From assembly GCF_014697615.1 (NCBI RefSeq), contig NZ_JACJSD010000002.1:1-64000 (forward strand): 64,000 nt of DNA. Direction: 5' to 3'. Positions 44,419 through 55,400 of the stretch are shown here, in pieces; position 1 is the stretch's first letter; each line of letters begins with the position of its first letter. The stretch comes from Nostoc sp. FACHB-280. Lineage in GTDB: Bacteria > Cyanobacteriota > Cyanobacteriia > Cyanobacteriales > Nostocaceae. Below the pieces are notes generated by a model. The model was not told the origin of the DNA and ran no database searches. It worked only from the letters and a program-made list of their open reading frames with translations. The position numbers and the translations under genes are program-made.

Positions 44419-45084
44419 TTACCGTGTATTAGTGGGACTGGGGCTACTAGTTGAAGTTCCTGTATTAGCGCCAGCATTAACAATAGAACGAGCCTGTTGC
44501 AAGTGTTCTTGCAGGGTTGGTAGTGTTTGGGCTGCAAATGCCTTCACATCTGGATCTTGCCCCTGTTTTGCTTCAGTTTGGAATGTAGAAACATCCTTTT
44601 GATGATCTTGAACCATGTGAGTCATATATTCGCGGTCAAATTTCGCACCAGAAAGCTTAGATAAGCGTTGCTGGAGTTGCTGATTTTCGCTGTTGAGAGT
44701 AGTTGGTAGTTTTACACCTTTTTGAGCAGCTAACTGTTGGAGTTGATTGTTCACTTGTGTATGATCTTGCACCATACGCAGCCCAAATTGTTTTACCGCA
44801 TTGTTAGCTGCACGTTGTGATGCTAGTTGTCCTAGTTGGACTTCTGCTAAACCACCTTGCGCGGCTTCATTGATAAACTGTCTGTCTGAAGAACTCAGAT
44901 TATTTTGTCCTGATGTAGTTGGTGATGCTGTGGGGGATGGACTTTCAGTTAGCTGTACTGGTTGTGTTGCACCAGATGGAGCTTCAGATATGTTTTGATT
45001 TTGCTGGGGAGTTCTTGTACAACCAGTGGCTAGAGATAAAGCGATCGCCACTAAACTAGTAGACAATAATTTTAAATTAGACAT
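44419..45084 (-). CDS. DUF4142 lipoprotein
   Basis: A 221-aa protein. The N-terminus is a lipoprotein signal (LLSTSLVAIALSLATGC, with C as the lipid-modified residue) and then a Ser/Thr/Pro-rich linker. The DUF4142 domain (about residues 65-200) is visible as SSDRQFINEAAQGGLAEVQLGQLA, AVKQFGLRMVQDHTQVNNQL and FDREYMTHMVQDHQKDV, with the conserved Asp-His pairs. It is related to ferritin-like four-helix folds but lacks clear metal ligands. Function is not proven. Confidence 0.9.
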   Translation of the reverse strand: MSNLKLLSTSLVAIALSLATGCTRTPQQNQNISEAPSGATQPVQLTESPSPTASPTTSGQNNLSSSDRQFINEAAQGGLAEVQLGQLASQRAANNAVKQFGLRMVQDHTQVNNQLQQLAAQKGVKLPTTLNSENQQLQQRLSKLSGAKFDREYMTHMVQDHQKDVSTFQTEAKQGQDPDVKAFAAQTLPTLQEHLQQARSIVNAGANTGTSTSSPSPTNTR

Positions 45085-45502
45085 AATTCGTCCTTTTTTC
45101 TAAAAAGCTCACAATTACAGTGATTTAGAATCATCAAACTAATAATTAACTTGTTTTTCTAAATCAAAAACATGCCAGTTAAATGTCCAATAGCTTATCT
45201 ATATTTTTAAATTTGTTGGTTTATCTCGAATATAGAAAAAATGTTCTCAGAAAATACCTACCCCCAGATATACCTCACCCGCGTAAGTTTGTTAGCTCTG
45301 TCTGAGGGTGTGTGAAATATAGTCAGTACTACTAGTTTTACCAACTGGTATGCAACCAGAAAATGATAAATTTGTAATTCTGTATCTCTAGAGTTAATAT
45401 TTGTTTATAACTACCGAAAGAGGTTAATAAATCTGAACTGTGGAACTTTAGATATTAGAGATAAAAATATTTTTACTCTTGAGCCAAGTTATCTAAGATT
45501 CC
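45085..45502. other. 418-bp divergent intergenic region
   Basis: Separates the DUF4142 gene and the diiron-oxidase-like gene, which diverge. AT-rich with no ORF; TACTAGTTTTACCAACTGGTA near 45335-45355 is a weak dyad. Nothing else is identified. Confidence 0.35.
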
Positions 45503-46600
45503 ATGCAAAGCAATTTATTGACACTACCTAACTTTGAGATTGAAGCTAAAACAGCTAATGATTATCACCAAGCTGAACAATTATTTTTAGAATTACTAGC
45601 AATAGATGATTTAGATAATCAACTACATCAAGTAGCAACGAAAGTTAGAGAATTTGAACAAACACTCTTTGCGGCAATTGTAGCAGCTTATCAAAATAGC
45701 AGCACAGATAATCGCGCTCATTTATTTCTGCAACGAATTTTATATTGGATTAATCGTCTGAAGTTATTTTGGTACGACGATTTACGCCATTATACCAATG
45801 AGCGATCGCTTTATTTAAGTTGTTGTCGGCATCAAATTGAACTGGCTTGGCAAGCTTGGGAATTAGCTCAAATTGATTTACCAACATTACAAAAATTAGA
45901 TGTCAAACAAGCATTAGTAGAACGCGCTACCTCTGATTTAGATCCGCCATTATCACCAGAAAGTCGCTACATCCGTGAACAAATGAGTGAAATTGGCTAT
46001 TGTCATTTACTCGCGATCGCTTCATTTGATGGTTTAGTGGAAGGTAGTCGTCTATCGCGGATTTTAGGCGGTACAGCCAATGAAGTGCAATGTACTTTGG
46101 TGCGGGTATTTTTAGAAGAATATGGCAATGGGCGCTTATCTCGCAAGCACTCAACATTTTTTGCCCAAATGTTAGCCGAGTTTGAAATGAACACCGAACC
46201 AGAAGGTTATTTTGATTTAGTACCTTGGGAAGTGTTAGCTTGTGCGAATCAAAACTTTTTAACCACCGAACGTAAACGTTATTTTCTGCGTTATAGTGGC
46301 GCATTAACTTATTTTGAAGTAGCAGGCCCAGCAGCTTACAGAAATTATTTAGCAGCAGCGCAAAGACTACAACTTTCAGATGCAGCAATGGGTTATTGGG
46401 AACTGCACATCCGTGAAGATGAACGCCACGGTCAATGGATGTTAGACAGTGTAGCTTTACCTTTAGCCGAGCAGTATCCCCATGATGCGTGGGAATTATT
46501 ACTAGGATACGACCAAGAGAAACTCATGAGCGATCGCGCTGCTCAAGCTGTTGTTAGTTCTATTCGCGCAGTCGAACAAGCAAATTTACCAACAAGATAA
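45503..46600 (+). CDS. Iron-containing redox enzyme family (haem-oxygenase-like diiron fold)
   Basis: A 365-aa protein. The C-terminal two-thirds (about residues 155-350) have the helical pattern of haem-oxygenase-like diiron enzymes: FLEEYGNGRLSRKHSTFFAQML (Glu, His) and YWELHIREDERHGQWMLD (Glu, His, Glu, His), giving a plausible two-metal site. The N-terminal 150 residues are helical with no domain I recognise. Substrate not determinable. Cytoplasmic, monocistronic. Confidence 0.85.
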   Translation: MQSNLLTLPNFEIEAKTANDYHQAEQLFLELLAIDDLDNQLHQVATKVREFEQTLFAAIVAAYQNSSTDNRAHLFLQRILYWINRLKLFWYDDLRHYTNERSLYLSCCRHQIELAWQAWELAQIDLPTLQKLDVKQALVERATSDLDPPLSPESRYIREQMSEIGYCHLLAIASFDGLVEGSRLSRILGGTANEVQCTLVRVFLEEYGNGRLSRKHSTFFAQMLAEFEMNTEPEGYFDLVPWEVLACANQNFLTTERKRYFLRYSGALTYFEVAGPAAYRNYLAAAQRLQLSDAAMGYWELHIREDERHGQWMLDSVALPLAEQYPHDAWELLLGYDQEKLMSDRAAQAVVSSIRAVEQANLPTR

Positions 46601-46719
46601 CTTACCAAGTTAAATTTTTGCCAACTTGATTCTGCTTGAGTGACACATAATTCACTCCAGGCTAATTTCTGTCTCTTTATACAAGTCACAACTCTAATTT
46701 CAGGAACTATTACCATCAC

Positions 46720-47415
46720 ATGAAAGATATATTTTTCTGCCCAGAAGAATCTAACTTCTATTCCAACTGTTTAGAAAATTTTGTCCTAAGAGATTGCCAC
46801 AATCCGGCATCTATTGTTGAATTTGGTTCTGGCGATGGCAGCCCAGTCATTAACTCACTACTGCGAAATAAATTTGAGGGATTAATTCAAGGCTATGAAC
46901 TGAATACATCTGCCTGTAAAGCTGCAAACTTAACTATAGATGAATATAATCTAACTAGCAAATATATTATTCATAACTCCTGTTTATTTGACTCAGATAA
47001 ACCTCAAGCCGATTATCTTGTAGCTAATCCACCCTATCTGCCTGCTCCAGATGATGATATCTATATGCCATTATTATTTGGCGGTATAGATGGAGCATCA
47101 ATTACCAATGAGTTGTTATCTTTAGATTATGAAAATGTTTTGGTTTTAGTTTCTAGTTATTCCAATCCTATTAGTACTATTAAAACAGCCCAAGAGAACG
47201 GCTACAGTGTCAATAAATTTGTGATTTTACCTTTGCAGTTTGGTTACTATAGTTCTGAGCCAAAAGTCAAGCAACATATAGAAGATTTAAAAAAAGATCA
47301 TAAGGCATTTTACTCTGGAGATTATTATTTCTTAGCTGGAGTACTATTTCAGAAATCTCAAGTATCAAATATTGATTTAGCTAATAAATTAACTCAAGTT
47401 ATGACAAGTTTATAG
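46720..47415 (+). CDS. Class I SAM-dependent methyltransferase with NPPY motif
   Basis: A 231-aa methyltransferase. Motif I is VEFGSGDGSPVINSLL (about residues 31-46) and the acidic loop is GYELNTSA. The NPPYLPAP segment (about 106-113) is the motif IV shared by N-methyltransferases acting on adenine or on glutamine side chains (PrmC/HemK-like). Specific substrate not known. It is monocistronic. Upstream of it lies a stretch of about 120 bp without features. Confidence 0.88.
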   Translation: MKDIFFCPEESNFYSNCLENFVLRDCHNPASIVEFGSGDGSPVINSLLRNKFEGLIQGYELNTSACKAANLTIDEYNLTSKYIIHNSCLFDSDKPQADYLVANPPYLPAPDDDIYMPLLFGGIDGASITNELLSLDYENVLVLVSSYSNPISTIKTAQENGYSVNKFVILPLQFGYYSSEPKVKQHIEDLKKDHKAFYSGDYYFLAGVLFQKSQVSNIDLANKLTQVMTSL

Positions 47416-47670
47416 ATTGGGAATATGTAGGCTGGGTATTCACTACCAGTTGGATTGAGAATGTTTACCTACGTATAATCCAATACAGTTAATTTGAGAA
47501 AGTTTACAGTTGGAGATAAGAGAAGAGTAAAAGACAAAAAAGCTTATCGGAACTGGATTGACTTATAGTTCAAAAATGAAATTTGATTGTTATTTGATCA
47601 GGTTGAGACTTGATAGATGAGATAGAGATTAGGTAAGAGATGAATTCAAAAGTTTGATATCAAAAAATTA
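47416..47670. other. 255-bp convergent gap
   Basis: Lies between convergent genes. It contains GA-rich short words (GAGATAGAGATTAGG) but no clear terminator or ORF. Confidence 0.3.
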
Positions 47671-49101
47671 TTAGATAAAAGCAGATAGTTGTTTTTGAAA
47701 GTAAGTGCGGTAGAGTTTGCATCGCGGTAAGATGCGATCGCCATCAAAACTAATCAATCCTAGGCTGTCGAGCTTATAAGCATCCACAGGGTCAATCACT
47801 AGACCTAGTTTGGTTTTGACAAGTTCAGCATATATCTTGATCAGATGAGGATAGTCTTGCAGTTTCAACCAATGTCGCCACAAATGATGGCGGTAGATAC
47901 CACCGTTGACCATTGCTTCTTCAATCAAATCTTGAAGAGTTATCCTACCAGAGACAAGATGAAACAAGGCTAGTTGAATCAAGGCTGGATGACCACCAAC
48001 TAAAGACATTAATTCCGCAGATTCTTGACCAGAACTCCAATTTAATTCGTATCTCCTAGCTAAATCTTGGACTTGTGAGTGTGTGAATTCACCAAGACGT
48101 ATAGGCAGACCGATATTAAATGGTGAACGGTTAATATCTAGAGAGATATATTGTTCTGTGGAGTAGACCACGACTAATCTCAGTTTTTGCCAACCATAAT
48201 TTTGTCTGGCTTCTTCACACCAAGAACGCAATAAAGCAAAAAATTCCTGAGCTATGTGAGGATATTCAAAAAAGCGATCAACATCGCTTAAAGCCAGCAA
48301 TATGGGATTGTCGATCTGTTTAAAAATATACTTTTGCAGGTAAAAACTACAAACTAACTTATAGCCAACTTCTTCATCCCACATTTCATCTAGGTTAGGC
48401 TCAATGTTTAATTGCTGGGCAATTTGCCAACAAAGAGAACGTAAAAGCTTATTTAAATCTGTTAAACAAGAGTCATCAATTTGATAACAATTGACATTAA
48501 CAGTCTGGTATTCTTGCTTCTGGGCAAAGTCTAAAATACGTAGCAATAAAGAAGTTTTTCCCATCTGTCTGGGAGAGCGAATCCGAATTACACAGCCTGG
48601 TCGGGTAATTTCTCGATAAGCTAGTTCTTCTATGGGTGGGCGCTCGATATACAAGGGAGAGTCCAAAGCTACCGGGCCATCTGGATATGTCCAACGATTT
48701 CCTATTTCATAAGTCGAGAGTCGAGGCGAGTGTTCTAGTTGTGTGTATGAATTTCTAGGTAGAAATTCTACGATTTCACTTTCATCCTCTGCACTCGAAA
48801 CAGCGTAATCTTCTTCATTTAATTTGAGGTTAAAGGCACTAAAACATAGTTTGAGAGTTTTTTGATCTACAGCTTTGCTCAAAGACCACAATCGACTGAG
48901 AGTTTTTGTCGAAATACTAATCTGTGTGCTGAGTTCCTGTAGGGTTAAGCGATCGCCTTTTTTTCTAGCCATCTCCCAAGCTACAATCGCTTCCTGCAAA
49001 CGTTGTAGTCCGGTAGGAGTTAGTACAACGCCTCGTCTTCTCTTGCTTTTAGTTTGTTTCACTTGCATAGGCTGTGTTCCAACAACTTTTTGGGGACACA
49101 A
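47671..49101 (-). CDS. AAA-like domain ATPase with N-terminal HTH
   Basis: A 476-aa protein. Residues about 22-80 form an N-terminal helical, HTH-like module (LQRLQEAIVAWEMARKKGDR, LTLQELSTQISISTKTLSRL). Residues about 135-470 are the AAA-like (AAA_35) domain. The Walker A is in VIRIRSPRQMGKTSLLLRIL and the Walker B-like segment is NPILLALSDVDRFFEY. The sensor region continues QKLRLVVVYSTEQYIS, and the C-terminal LMSLVGGHPALIQLALFHLV winged helix is typical. These ATPases are abundant in filamentous cyanobacteria and often precede WD40 or CHAT effector domains; this one lacks an effector. Probable signalling ATPase. Confidence 0.88.
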   Translation of the reverse strand: MCPQKVVGTQPMQVKQTKSKRRRGVVLTPTGLQRLQEAIVAWEMARKKGDRLTLQELSTQISISTKTLSRLWSLSKAVDQKTLKLCFSAFNLKLNEEDYAVSSAEDESEIVEFLPRNSYTQLEHSPRLSTYEIGNRWTYPDGPVALDSPLYIERPPIEELAYREITRPGCVIRIRSPRQMGKTSLLLRILDFAQKQEYQTVNVNCYQIDDSCLTDLNKLLRSLCWQIAQQLNIEPNLDEMWDEEVGYKLVCSFYLQKYIFKQIDNPILLALSDVDRFFEYPHIAQEFFALLRSWCEEARQNYGWQKLRLVVVYSTEQYISLDINRSPFNIGLPIRLGEFTHSQVQDLARRYELNWSSGQESAELMSLVGGHPALIQLALFHLVSGRITLQDLIEEAMVNGGIYRHHLWRHWLKLQDYPHLIKIYAELVKTKLGLVIDPVDAYKLDSLGLISFDGDRILPRCKLYRTYFQKQLSAFI

Positions 49102-49983
49102 AATCTACTTTTAACTTCTTGCATCAATACTTTTTGCCTTGTGCATTTCCCTGTGTGCTTTCCCGGAGGATAAGCGCAAAAATACGAATAGAAGCACGCA
49201 AATCACAAATTTTGCAAGAGGTGTTTTGTAGAATCTGATGATCCAACTACTCCAAGAATTTAAACAGCGTCAAACATTCCGAAATTTAAAGTTTTAACAA
49301 CCGTAGAAACCACCAACAAGAGCATTGTATAAAAAACCAAATTTTGATACAGTATTTTTACTGAAAGTAACCGTGAAAATTATTACAAAAGTATGAAATT
49401 GCTGACCATTTCTTAACAGGTTGTTATACTTAGCAAATTAAATTTGTTGCAGAATAAGCTTGAAAGCTTAAGTTAGAAAAAATTAGTACTTTAGTCTTAT
49501 GTAAAATGTCTAAAACACTGTAAACTCTGATTTATCAGGTATTTCAGGCTTTATTCAGCCCCAAATTTATTATTTTAAGTGAGTTATCAGACATTTTACT
49601 GTACTTTAAACCATTTTGTGAGATTTTGAGCTTTTAATTAATTTTTCTATCTAAACTATTGATTTTTCTGATTACATCCTCTAAATCAACTTACAACATA
49701 TTAACATCATAATAAACGCTTTCAGTAAATACACGAGATGAGATCAATGCTATTGATTAATGATGCGATCGCTATTATGAAGCTGATGTATTCTTAGCAA
49801 CGTTTCTCACGTAAGTAAAAATCCCCAAATTAAAAAAATAATTCGGGGATGAAAACCTAAATCACACAAAATAGCTGTCTGTAGGACTCGTATTTGATTT
49901 TTGAAATTATCTGTACAGGCTGGAAGTAGGGATGAGGAAAGAGTATGTTTTGCAGCAATCAAATGTGAACATCATCTGAAATA
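49102..49983. other. 882-bp intergenic region
   Basis: AT-rich with no ORF or known family. One hairpin at 49821-49850 (ATCCCCAAATTA / TAATTCGGGGAT with one mismatch) may terminate a transcript. A HIP1 site lies near 49767. Nothing else is convincing. Confidence 0.4.
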
Positions 49984-51072
49984 CTATTTTTGGCTGATGG
50001 TGGGTGGCGTAATTGCAGCGTACTGTTCTGGGGTTAACACTGCTTCTCGAATATTCACAGGTTTGGGAAGTAAGCCATTTTTATAGAAATAATCGGCTAC
50101 TCGCTGTTGTTCTTGGATTAAATCGGGAGAAATGGCTCTTAAACCATAACTACGGCGGCTAATGACTAAATCCATCACATCGGGGGGTAGTTTTTGAAAA
50201 GGTGCGATGAGTTGGGCGGTTTCTTTGGGATGCGCCTCAGCCCAGCGTTGAATTTTGTCAATCTCTTCAATCACTATTCGCAGCAATTCTGGATTATCTA
50301 TAGCAAATTGTTTGCCACCGATATAATATCCTCCTGGAGAGTCTAGGCCTTGAGAATCTCGCAAAATCCTGGCTTTACCTAATTTTTCGGCTCTGGCTAG
50401 ATGCGGATCACCTGTTACCCAAACCGGAATTTTACCTTCTAAAAAGGCGCTGCTCGCTTCTACGTTGGGAATACTCAAAACTTTTATATCGCTATATTTC
50501 AAACCGACATCTTCCAAAGCTCTGAGAATAAAGTAGTGAGATGCTGATGCTTTTTGGAAGACGACTTTTTGTCCTTTGATATCTTTTAAAGTCTTAATGG
50601 GTGAATCTGGTGGTACTGCGATCGCACTACTTCTACCACTATTTTCGCTACGTCTTGAACCAACAACATAGACAATCTGCGCCCCAGCCGCTTGGGCAAA
50701 GATGGGAGGCGTTTCACCAACAGAACCCAAATCAATTTTGCCCACATTCATCGCTTCCATCAGTTGTGGCCCTTGGGCAAATTGTGACCATTCCACTGTC
50801 ACTCCCAACGGTTCTAGACGTTTTTCTAATACTTTTGTCACCCTGACTAAATCACCAGCTTGTTGATACCCCATCCGCAAGACTTTGGTTTTGATACCTG
50901 CTGGCTTGACATCAGATACGTTATTCGCGGTAGATGAAGTTTCTGCTTTTGGAGTTGGTTGTGTGCAACTAATTAATGTGAATGAAGTTGCAATGCTCAT
51001 CAACCCTGGAACTAACAACCGTGTAACACGATGAAAAATGTTTGTATATTGGGGTTTAACTGTAGCGACCAT
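49984..51072 (-). CDS. Aliphatic sulfonate/taurine-type ABC substrate-binding lipoprotein
   Basis: A 362-aa periplasmic-binding protein. The N-terminus is a lipoprotein signal (LVPGLMSIATSFTLISC). The mature domain has the SsuA/NMT1 order: VLRMGYQQAGDLVRVTKVLE, EWSQFAQGPQLMEAMNVGKIDLGSVG, GAQIVYVVGSRRSENS and GQKVVFQKASASHYFILRAL. Family members bind sulfonates, taurine or nitrate; the ligand is not decided here. No permease or ATPase genes are next to it, so it depends on a distant transporter. It is the second gene after a methyltransferase gene, 46 bp away. Confidence 0.88.
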   Translation of the reverse strand: MVATVKPQYTNIFHRVTRLLVPGLMSIATSFTLISCTQPTPKAETSSTANNVSDVKPAGIKTKVLRMGYQQAGDLVRVTKVLEKRLEPLGVTVEWSQFAQGPQLMEAMNVGKIDLGSVGETPPIFAQAAGAQIVYVVGSRRSENSGRSSAIAVPPDSPIKTLKDIKGQKVVFQKASASHYFILRALEDVGLKYSDIKVLSIPNVEASSAFLEGKIPVWVTGDPHLARAEKLGKARILRDSQGLDSPGGYYIGGKQFAIDNPELLRIVIEEIDKIQRWAEAHPKETAQLIAPFQKLPPDVMDLVISRRSYGLRAISPDLIQEQQRVADYFYKNGLLPKPVNIREAVLTPEQYAAITPPTISQK

Positions 51073-51118
51073 AATTTTTTTGTACGGCTAGATTAATTGA
51101 TAACGGAGAGATAATTTT

Positions 51119-51814
51119 TTACCTGGCTCTATTGGCAACACCAGAAAACACAAAAAACTGTTGCTCTTTGGGTTCAGTCAGGTTTTCACCAAGGTAGCGA
51201 TGAATGCCTACACCCATATCTCTGGTTGCTGTCAGCTTAAAGTTGACTTCTGCAAACCCAGCTTGTTGCAAAGATGTACGGACTGTTTCAGAGTGGGGAA
51301 TACCATTGGAATGTCCGCGAGTCCAAATGATAAAAGCACCTTGTTTACTTAGGAAACTCAAATTTCCTAATAAGCGATTGAGTTCATTTTCGTCAGCAAG
51401 ATTACCAAAAACGCCACAAACAATCACAATGTCTGCTGGTACTGCGCCTATATAGTTAGAGGCGACAGTTGCATCACCATTAATGAACTCAATTTGTTTT
51501 GTCAAACCCAATGATTCTATAGTTGCTTTGCCACGTTCTACGAGTTGGGAATTTAGCTCTACAAGTCGTGCATGAACATCTTGAGCGCGTGGGTGATTAG
51601 CTAAAGTTCCTAGTAAATCTCGTCCATCTCCAGCACAGACACTGACTACACGAATTACGCCTGATGGAGAGAAATTTAAACTGTGGGCGATAAATTCTCG
51701 CACAATTTCTAAACGCTGCTGCAATCTCGGTTCTGTTTGGTAGAGGTCGTGCCATTCAAACCAGTCTTTTGGCATAAGCTGATATTTCCGTTTCCGCAAA
51801 CTAGAAGGAGGCAC
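51119..51814 (-). CDS. Class I SAM-dependent methyltransferase family protein
   Basis: A 231-aa protein. Motif I is RVVSVCAGDGRDLLGTL (about residues 54-70) with the acidic contact in ARLVELNSQLVERG. The later IVIVCGVFGNLADENEL and GAFIIWTRGHSNG complete the Rossmann-like fold. The start could be the ATG at Met14 (MPKDWFEWHDLYQTEPRL). Substrate not known. It is upstream of the sulfonate-binding gene by 46 bp and divergent from hetC, whose promoter lies about 190 bp away. Confidence 0.85.
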   Translation of the reverse strand: MPPSSLRKRKYQLMPKDWFEWHDLYQTEPRLQQRLEIVREFIAHSLNFSPSGVIRVVSVCAGDGRDLLGTLANHPRAQDVHARLVELNSQLVERGKATIESLGLTKQIEFINGDATVASNYIGAVPADIVIVCGVFGNLADENELNRLLGNLSFLSKQGAFIIWTRGHSNGIPHSETVRTSLQQAGFAEVNFKLTATRDMGVGIHRYLGENLTEPKEQQFFVFSGVANRAR

Positions 51815-51999
51815 AGTGATTCATACACTGTACTAAAATACGGTTCATCGGTAGATTTACCGTATTTATATGTAAAAGCAGGCTATCACAGAAATTACAG
51901 TTAAATCAAGTCCGATCGCCAAGTGTTGAATACGGATATTGAAAGTTACCAATGCTGAATAATTTATGTGGTGAAGCAACCAGCGATCGCCAAAAAACA

Positions 52000-52048
52000 G
52001 TAACTTTAGTTACATTCTAAAAACCGTAGCTGACTTAATATTCCTGTC
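52000..52048 (+). promoter_or_regulatory. NtcA-activated promoter of hetC
   Basis: The site GTAACTTTAGTTAC (52000-52013) fits the NtcA consensus GTAN8TAC exactly. It is separated by 22 bases from a -10 box TAATAT (52036-52041), the canonical NtcA class II spacing. Predicted start is around 52048, giving a leader of about 450 nt to the hetC ATG. hetC of model Anabaena has the same NtcA-dependent, long-leader organisation. Confidence 0.85.
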
Positions 52049-52498
52049 TTGAGCAGCACTGTGTTTCCAGCACAAATCTGAGCTTTCGAGAATGTCATTT
52101 TATTTTCCGGGTGTTGCACAAATGAACAGAAAATGTAAGTAACACTCAGGAAAAATTGAATACTCGCTGACATATTTCGAGAACCAATCACAAGAATGCT
52201 CACTTGTATCTGCTCAATTACTAATAGCAAATAACCTATGTTTAAAATAAAAAGTATTTAAGCACAGATAAATTGGCAAAAACATGACTGACAAGCTGCT
52301 ATATCTCGCCTAAAAATTCTCACTTAATAAGAATTAAGAAGTCAAAAGCAATGATTAGATTGCTCAAAAAACGAGTGATTCATCTGTAAATTTCACAGAA
52401 TTCAATACTAAAGTCTGTCTTCTAAATACTGAATTATATTTTGATAAAATTACGTCAAAAAACATCAAAAAACTTACAAAAAGAACAGCTAATCAATC
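52049..52498 (+). promoter_or_regulatory. Long 5' leader of hetC
   Basis: The stretch from the predicted start to the hetC ATG has no conserved ORF on the plus strand. A minus-strand frame here (52006-52230) is rejected because it overlaps the NtcA promoter. Such a long leader may carry translational or post-transcriptional control. Confidence 0.5.
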
Positions 52499-55400
52499 AT
52501 GAATCCTGCTTCTTCGTTCAGCGTTCAAGGAGAACTAAAATTTAATAAACAAAAGCAGTCTAATACTTTAGAAGCAATCATTATTAAACTTTTGAACTTA
52601 GTTGCAGAGGATACAGATTTAGTAGCAGAATTTATTCCGTTGTGGACAATTCAGGAATTTCAACTAGGTGATAATTTAACTAGATACACTGAGAATAAAG
52701 CTACAGCAGACAACAGCAATTTTTTTTACTTGGTATGTCAAGGTAGAGTGCGTTTATTGAGTTTTGATGCAACTTTGGGTAGGGAAGTTTCTTCACAGTT
52801 GTTATTAGCAGAACAGACATTTGGCGCAGATCATTTGTTTTGCGATCGCCCTTTATCATACCGTGCCATTGGTGCTAGTCCGGGTTTTGTAGCGCAAATT
52901 ACAATTGCCGATTTACAACTGTGGTTGCAACGCTTACCAAATCTCCAAAAGCACTGGCAAAAGTTAGCAGTTGAGCGTCAAGCACTGATTTTTTTTAAAA
53001 GTTATACAGAATTGCGATCGCTCAACAGTGCAAGTTTACGGCAATTCTTACCTAATATAATTACTAGCAAAATTCCCGTTGGCGCATCTTTAAATACAGC
53101 CACACCAGCCAATGCGGGACGTTTTTGGTTAGCTGGGGGAACAACCTCACTCTTAGTTGGTGATAGTTGGGGATATCCTGATGTGACATCTCCCGATGCA
53201 ATTGCGGAGACAGACTTGTTAGTTTACCAGCTACCGATTGAACAGTGGGAATCAGCCCAAGTATTTACTAGTCAAAATCCACAACCAAAAGTCGCCGTTA
53301 TTGATCATTCCGAAATTACCCAAATTCCCCTTCCCAAACCGGAATCTTCCCAAGCAGAAATTCCCCCAGTCGCAGAAATTGATTTTCCCCAACAGCCAAA
53401 AGCTAAACCACGGCGAAAATATCCCTTGATTTTGCAACAAAGTTCATCAGATTGTGGTGCGGCTTGTTTAGCAATGATTAGCCAATATTGGGGTAAACGC
53501 TTCCGCCTCAATAGTTTACGCAACTTAGCAGCCATAGATATTACAGGCGCATCTTTAGCGGGTTTAGCCACAGCCGCCGAAACATTGGGTTACACAACAT
53601 TACAAGTGCGGGCGAGTTTAACTAAGTTAGAGTCGCAAACTAATCCTTGGATTGCTCACTGGCAAAGCAATCATTATATAGTGGTTTGGCAAATTCAAGG
53701 CGATCGCATATTAATTGCTGACCCAGCGAAGGGGAAAAAATGGCTGTCACGCCAAGACTTTGAAGCCAATTGGACAGGATACGCACTTTTATTAGATCCA
53801 ACCGCCAACTTTCACAGCCGCAAAAACGAGAAACTTTCCTTACGTCGTTATTGGCAGACATTACAGCGCGATCGCCAACTTATTCAATACATTATTCTGG
53901 TTTCTCTGGTCATGCAAGTATTTGGGTTGGCGACTCCCTTACTTACCCAAGTTGTTCTCGACCAAATACTATTACTGAAAAACTTTTCCACATTAAATGC
54001 TTTTGTACTCGGCTTTTTATGCTTGGGTGTCTGGGGTATTGTTTTAAATGCACAGCGACAATATCTGCTCGATTATTTTGCCAGTCGCATCGATGTTAAT
54101 TTAATTGGTGGTTTTGTCAAACATACCTTACAGCTACCATTACAGTTTTTTACCACTCGCCAAGTCGAAGACATTCTCAGCCGCATTCCCGAAAATCGCC
54201 AAATTCAACAGTTCTTTACCCGTCGCGCTATTACTAGTCCAATTGATGCGGTGATGATTTTTGTTTATTTTGGGGTGATGGCTAACCTCAATTTGCGACT
54301 AACTTTATTAGTTGTGAGTGGAATTGTCCCCGTTGTGATGTTGACTGTAGGCGCAAGTTCATTCCTCCAGCAGATATCGCGGGAAGTTTTGCAAACATCC
54401 GCCAGCCAAAATTCTGCCACAGGGGAAATCATCACAGGAATTGTCACCGTCAAAGCCGCCGCCGCCGAAGGTTCAGTGCAGACATATTGGCAAAAGCGGT
54501 TGCTGACAATGGTTAAGACGCGGTTACGAGGACAGAAGTTAGCCAATGTCTTACAAATGCTGCGGAATTTAGTTAGTCACATTGCGACAACAGTTGTTTT
54601 ATGGTGTGGGTTGCAACTAGTCATCACTGGGGATATGTCACTAGGTAAATTGGTGGCGTTCAATATGCTGATGAGTAATGTGATTCATCCTGTGTTGGCA
54701 TTGTTAGAGTTATGGGATGAATTACCGGCAGTATTAACAGCCGTAGAGCGAGTTAACGATGTCTTAGATTCTCAGCCAGAAGAAAATCCCCAAAAACCCT
54801 TACAGGTAATGCCGTCGATTCGCGGTGAAGTGCAGTTTGAGAATGTATGTTTCCGCTATCATCCTGATGACCAGCATCATACTTTGCAAAATGTCTCTTT
54901 TCGCGTCAAACCAGGACAAACCATCGGGATAATTGGTCAAAGTGGTTGTGGTAAAAGCACTTTAGTCAATTTGCTGGCTGGTTTATATCGTCCTGAAAGT
55001 GGGCGAATTTTAATTGATGGCATTGATATTAGTACGGTATCGCCGCAATCGTTACGCAGTCAAATAGGTTTTGTCCCACAGGATAACTTTTTGTTTTCCG
55101 GGACGATTTTAGAAAATATTACTCTGTATAATCCAGATTTTAGTCCTGAACAAGCGATCGCCGCCGCCAAATTAGCCGAAGCTCACAGTTTCATCCGCGA
55201 ACTACCTTTAGGCTACAACACCCCAGTCGGGGAAAGAGGTTTGCGGCTTTCTGGTGGACAAAAACAAAAAATTGCGATCGCTCGTGCTTTAATCAGTAAC
55301 CCCAAAATTCTAATTCTAGACGAAGCTAGTAGCAGTCTCGACTCGGAATCTGAGCGTTGTTTGTACCAGAAATTAGCTCGTTTAAATCAGCACCACACTA

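Noticed and set aside
52006-52230. Minus-strand ORF of 74 aa
   Set aside because: It lies on the NtcA box, -10 box and leader of hetC and has no protein-like features.
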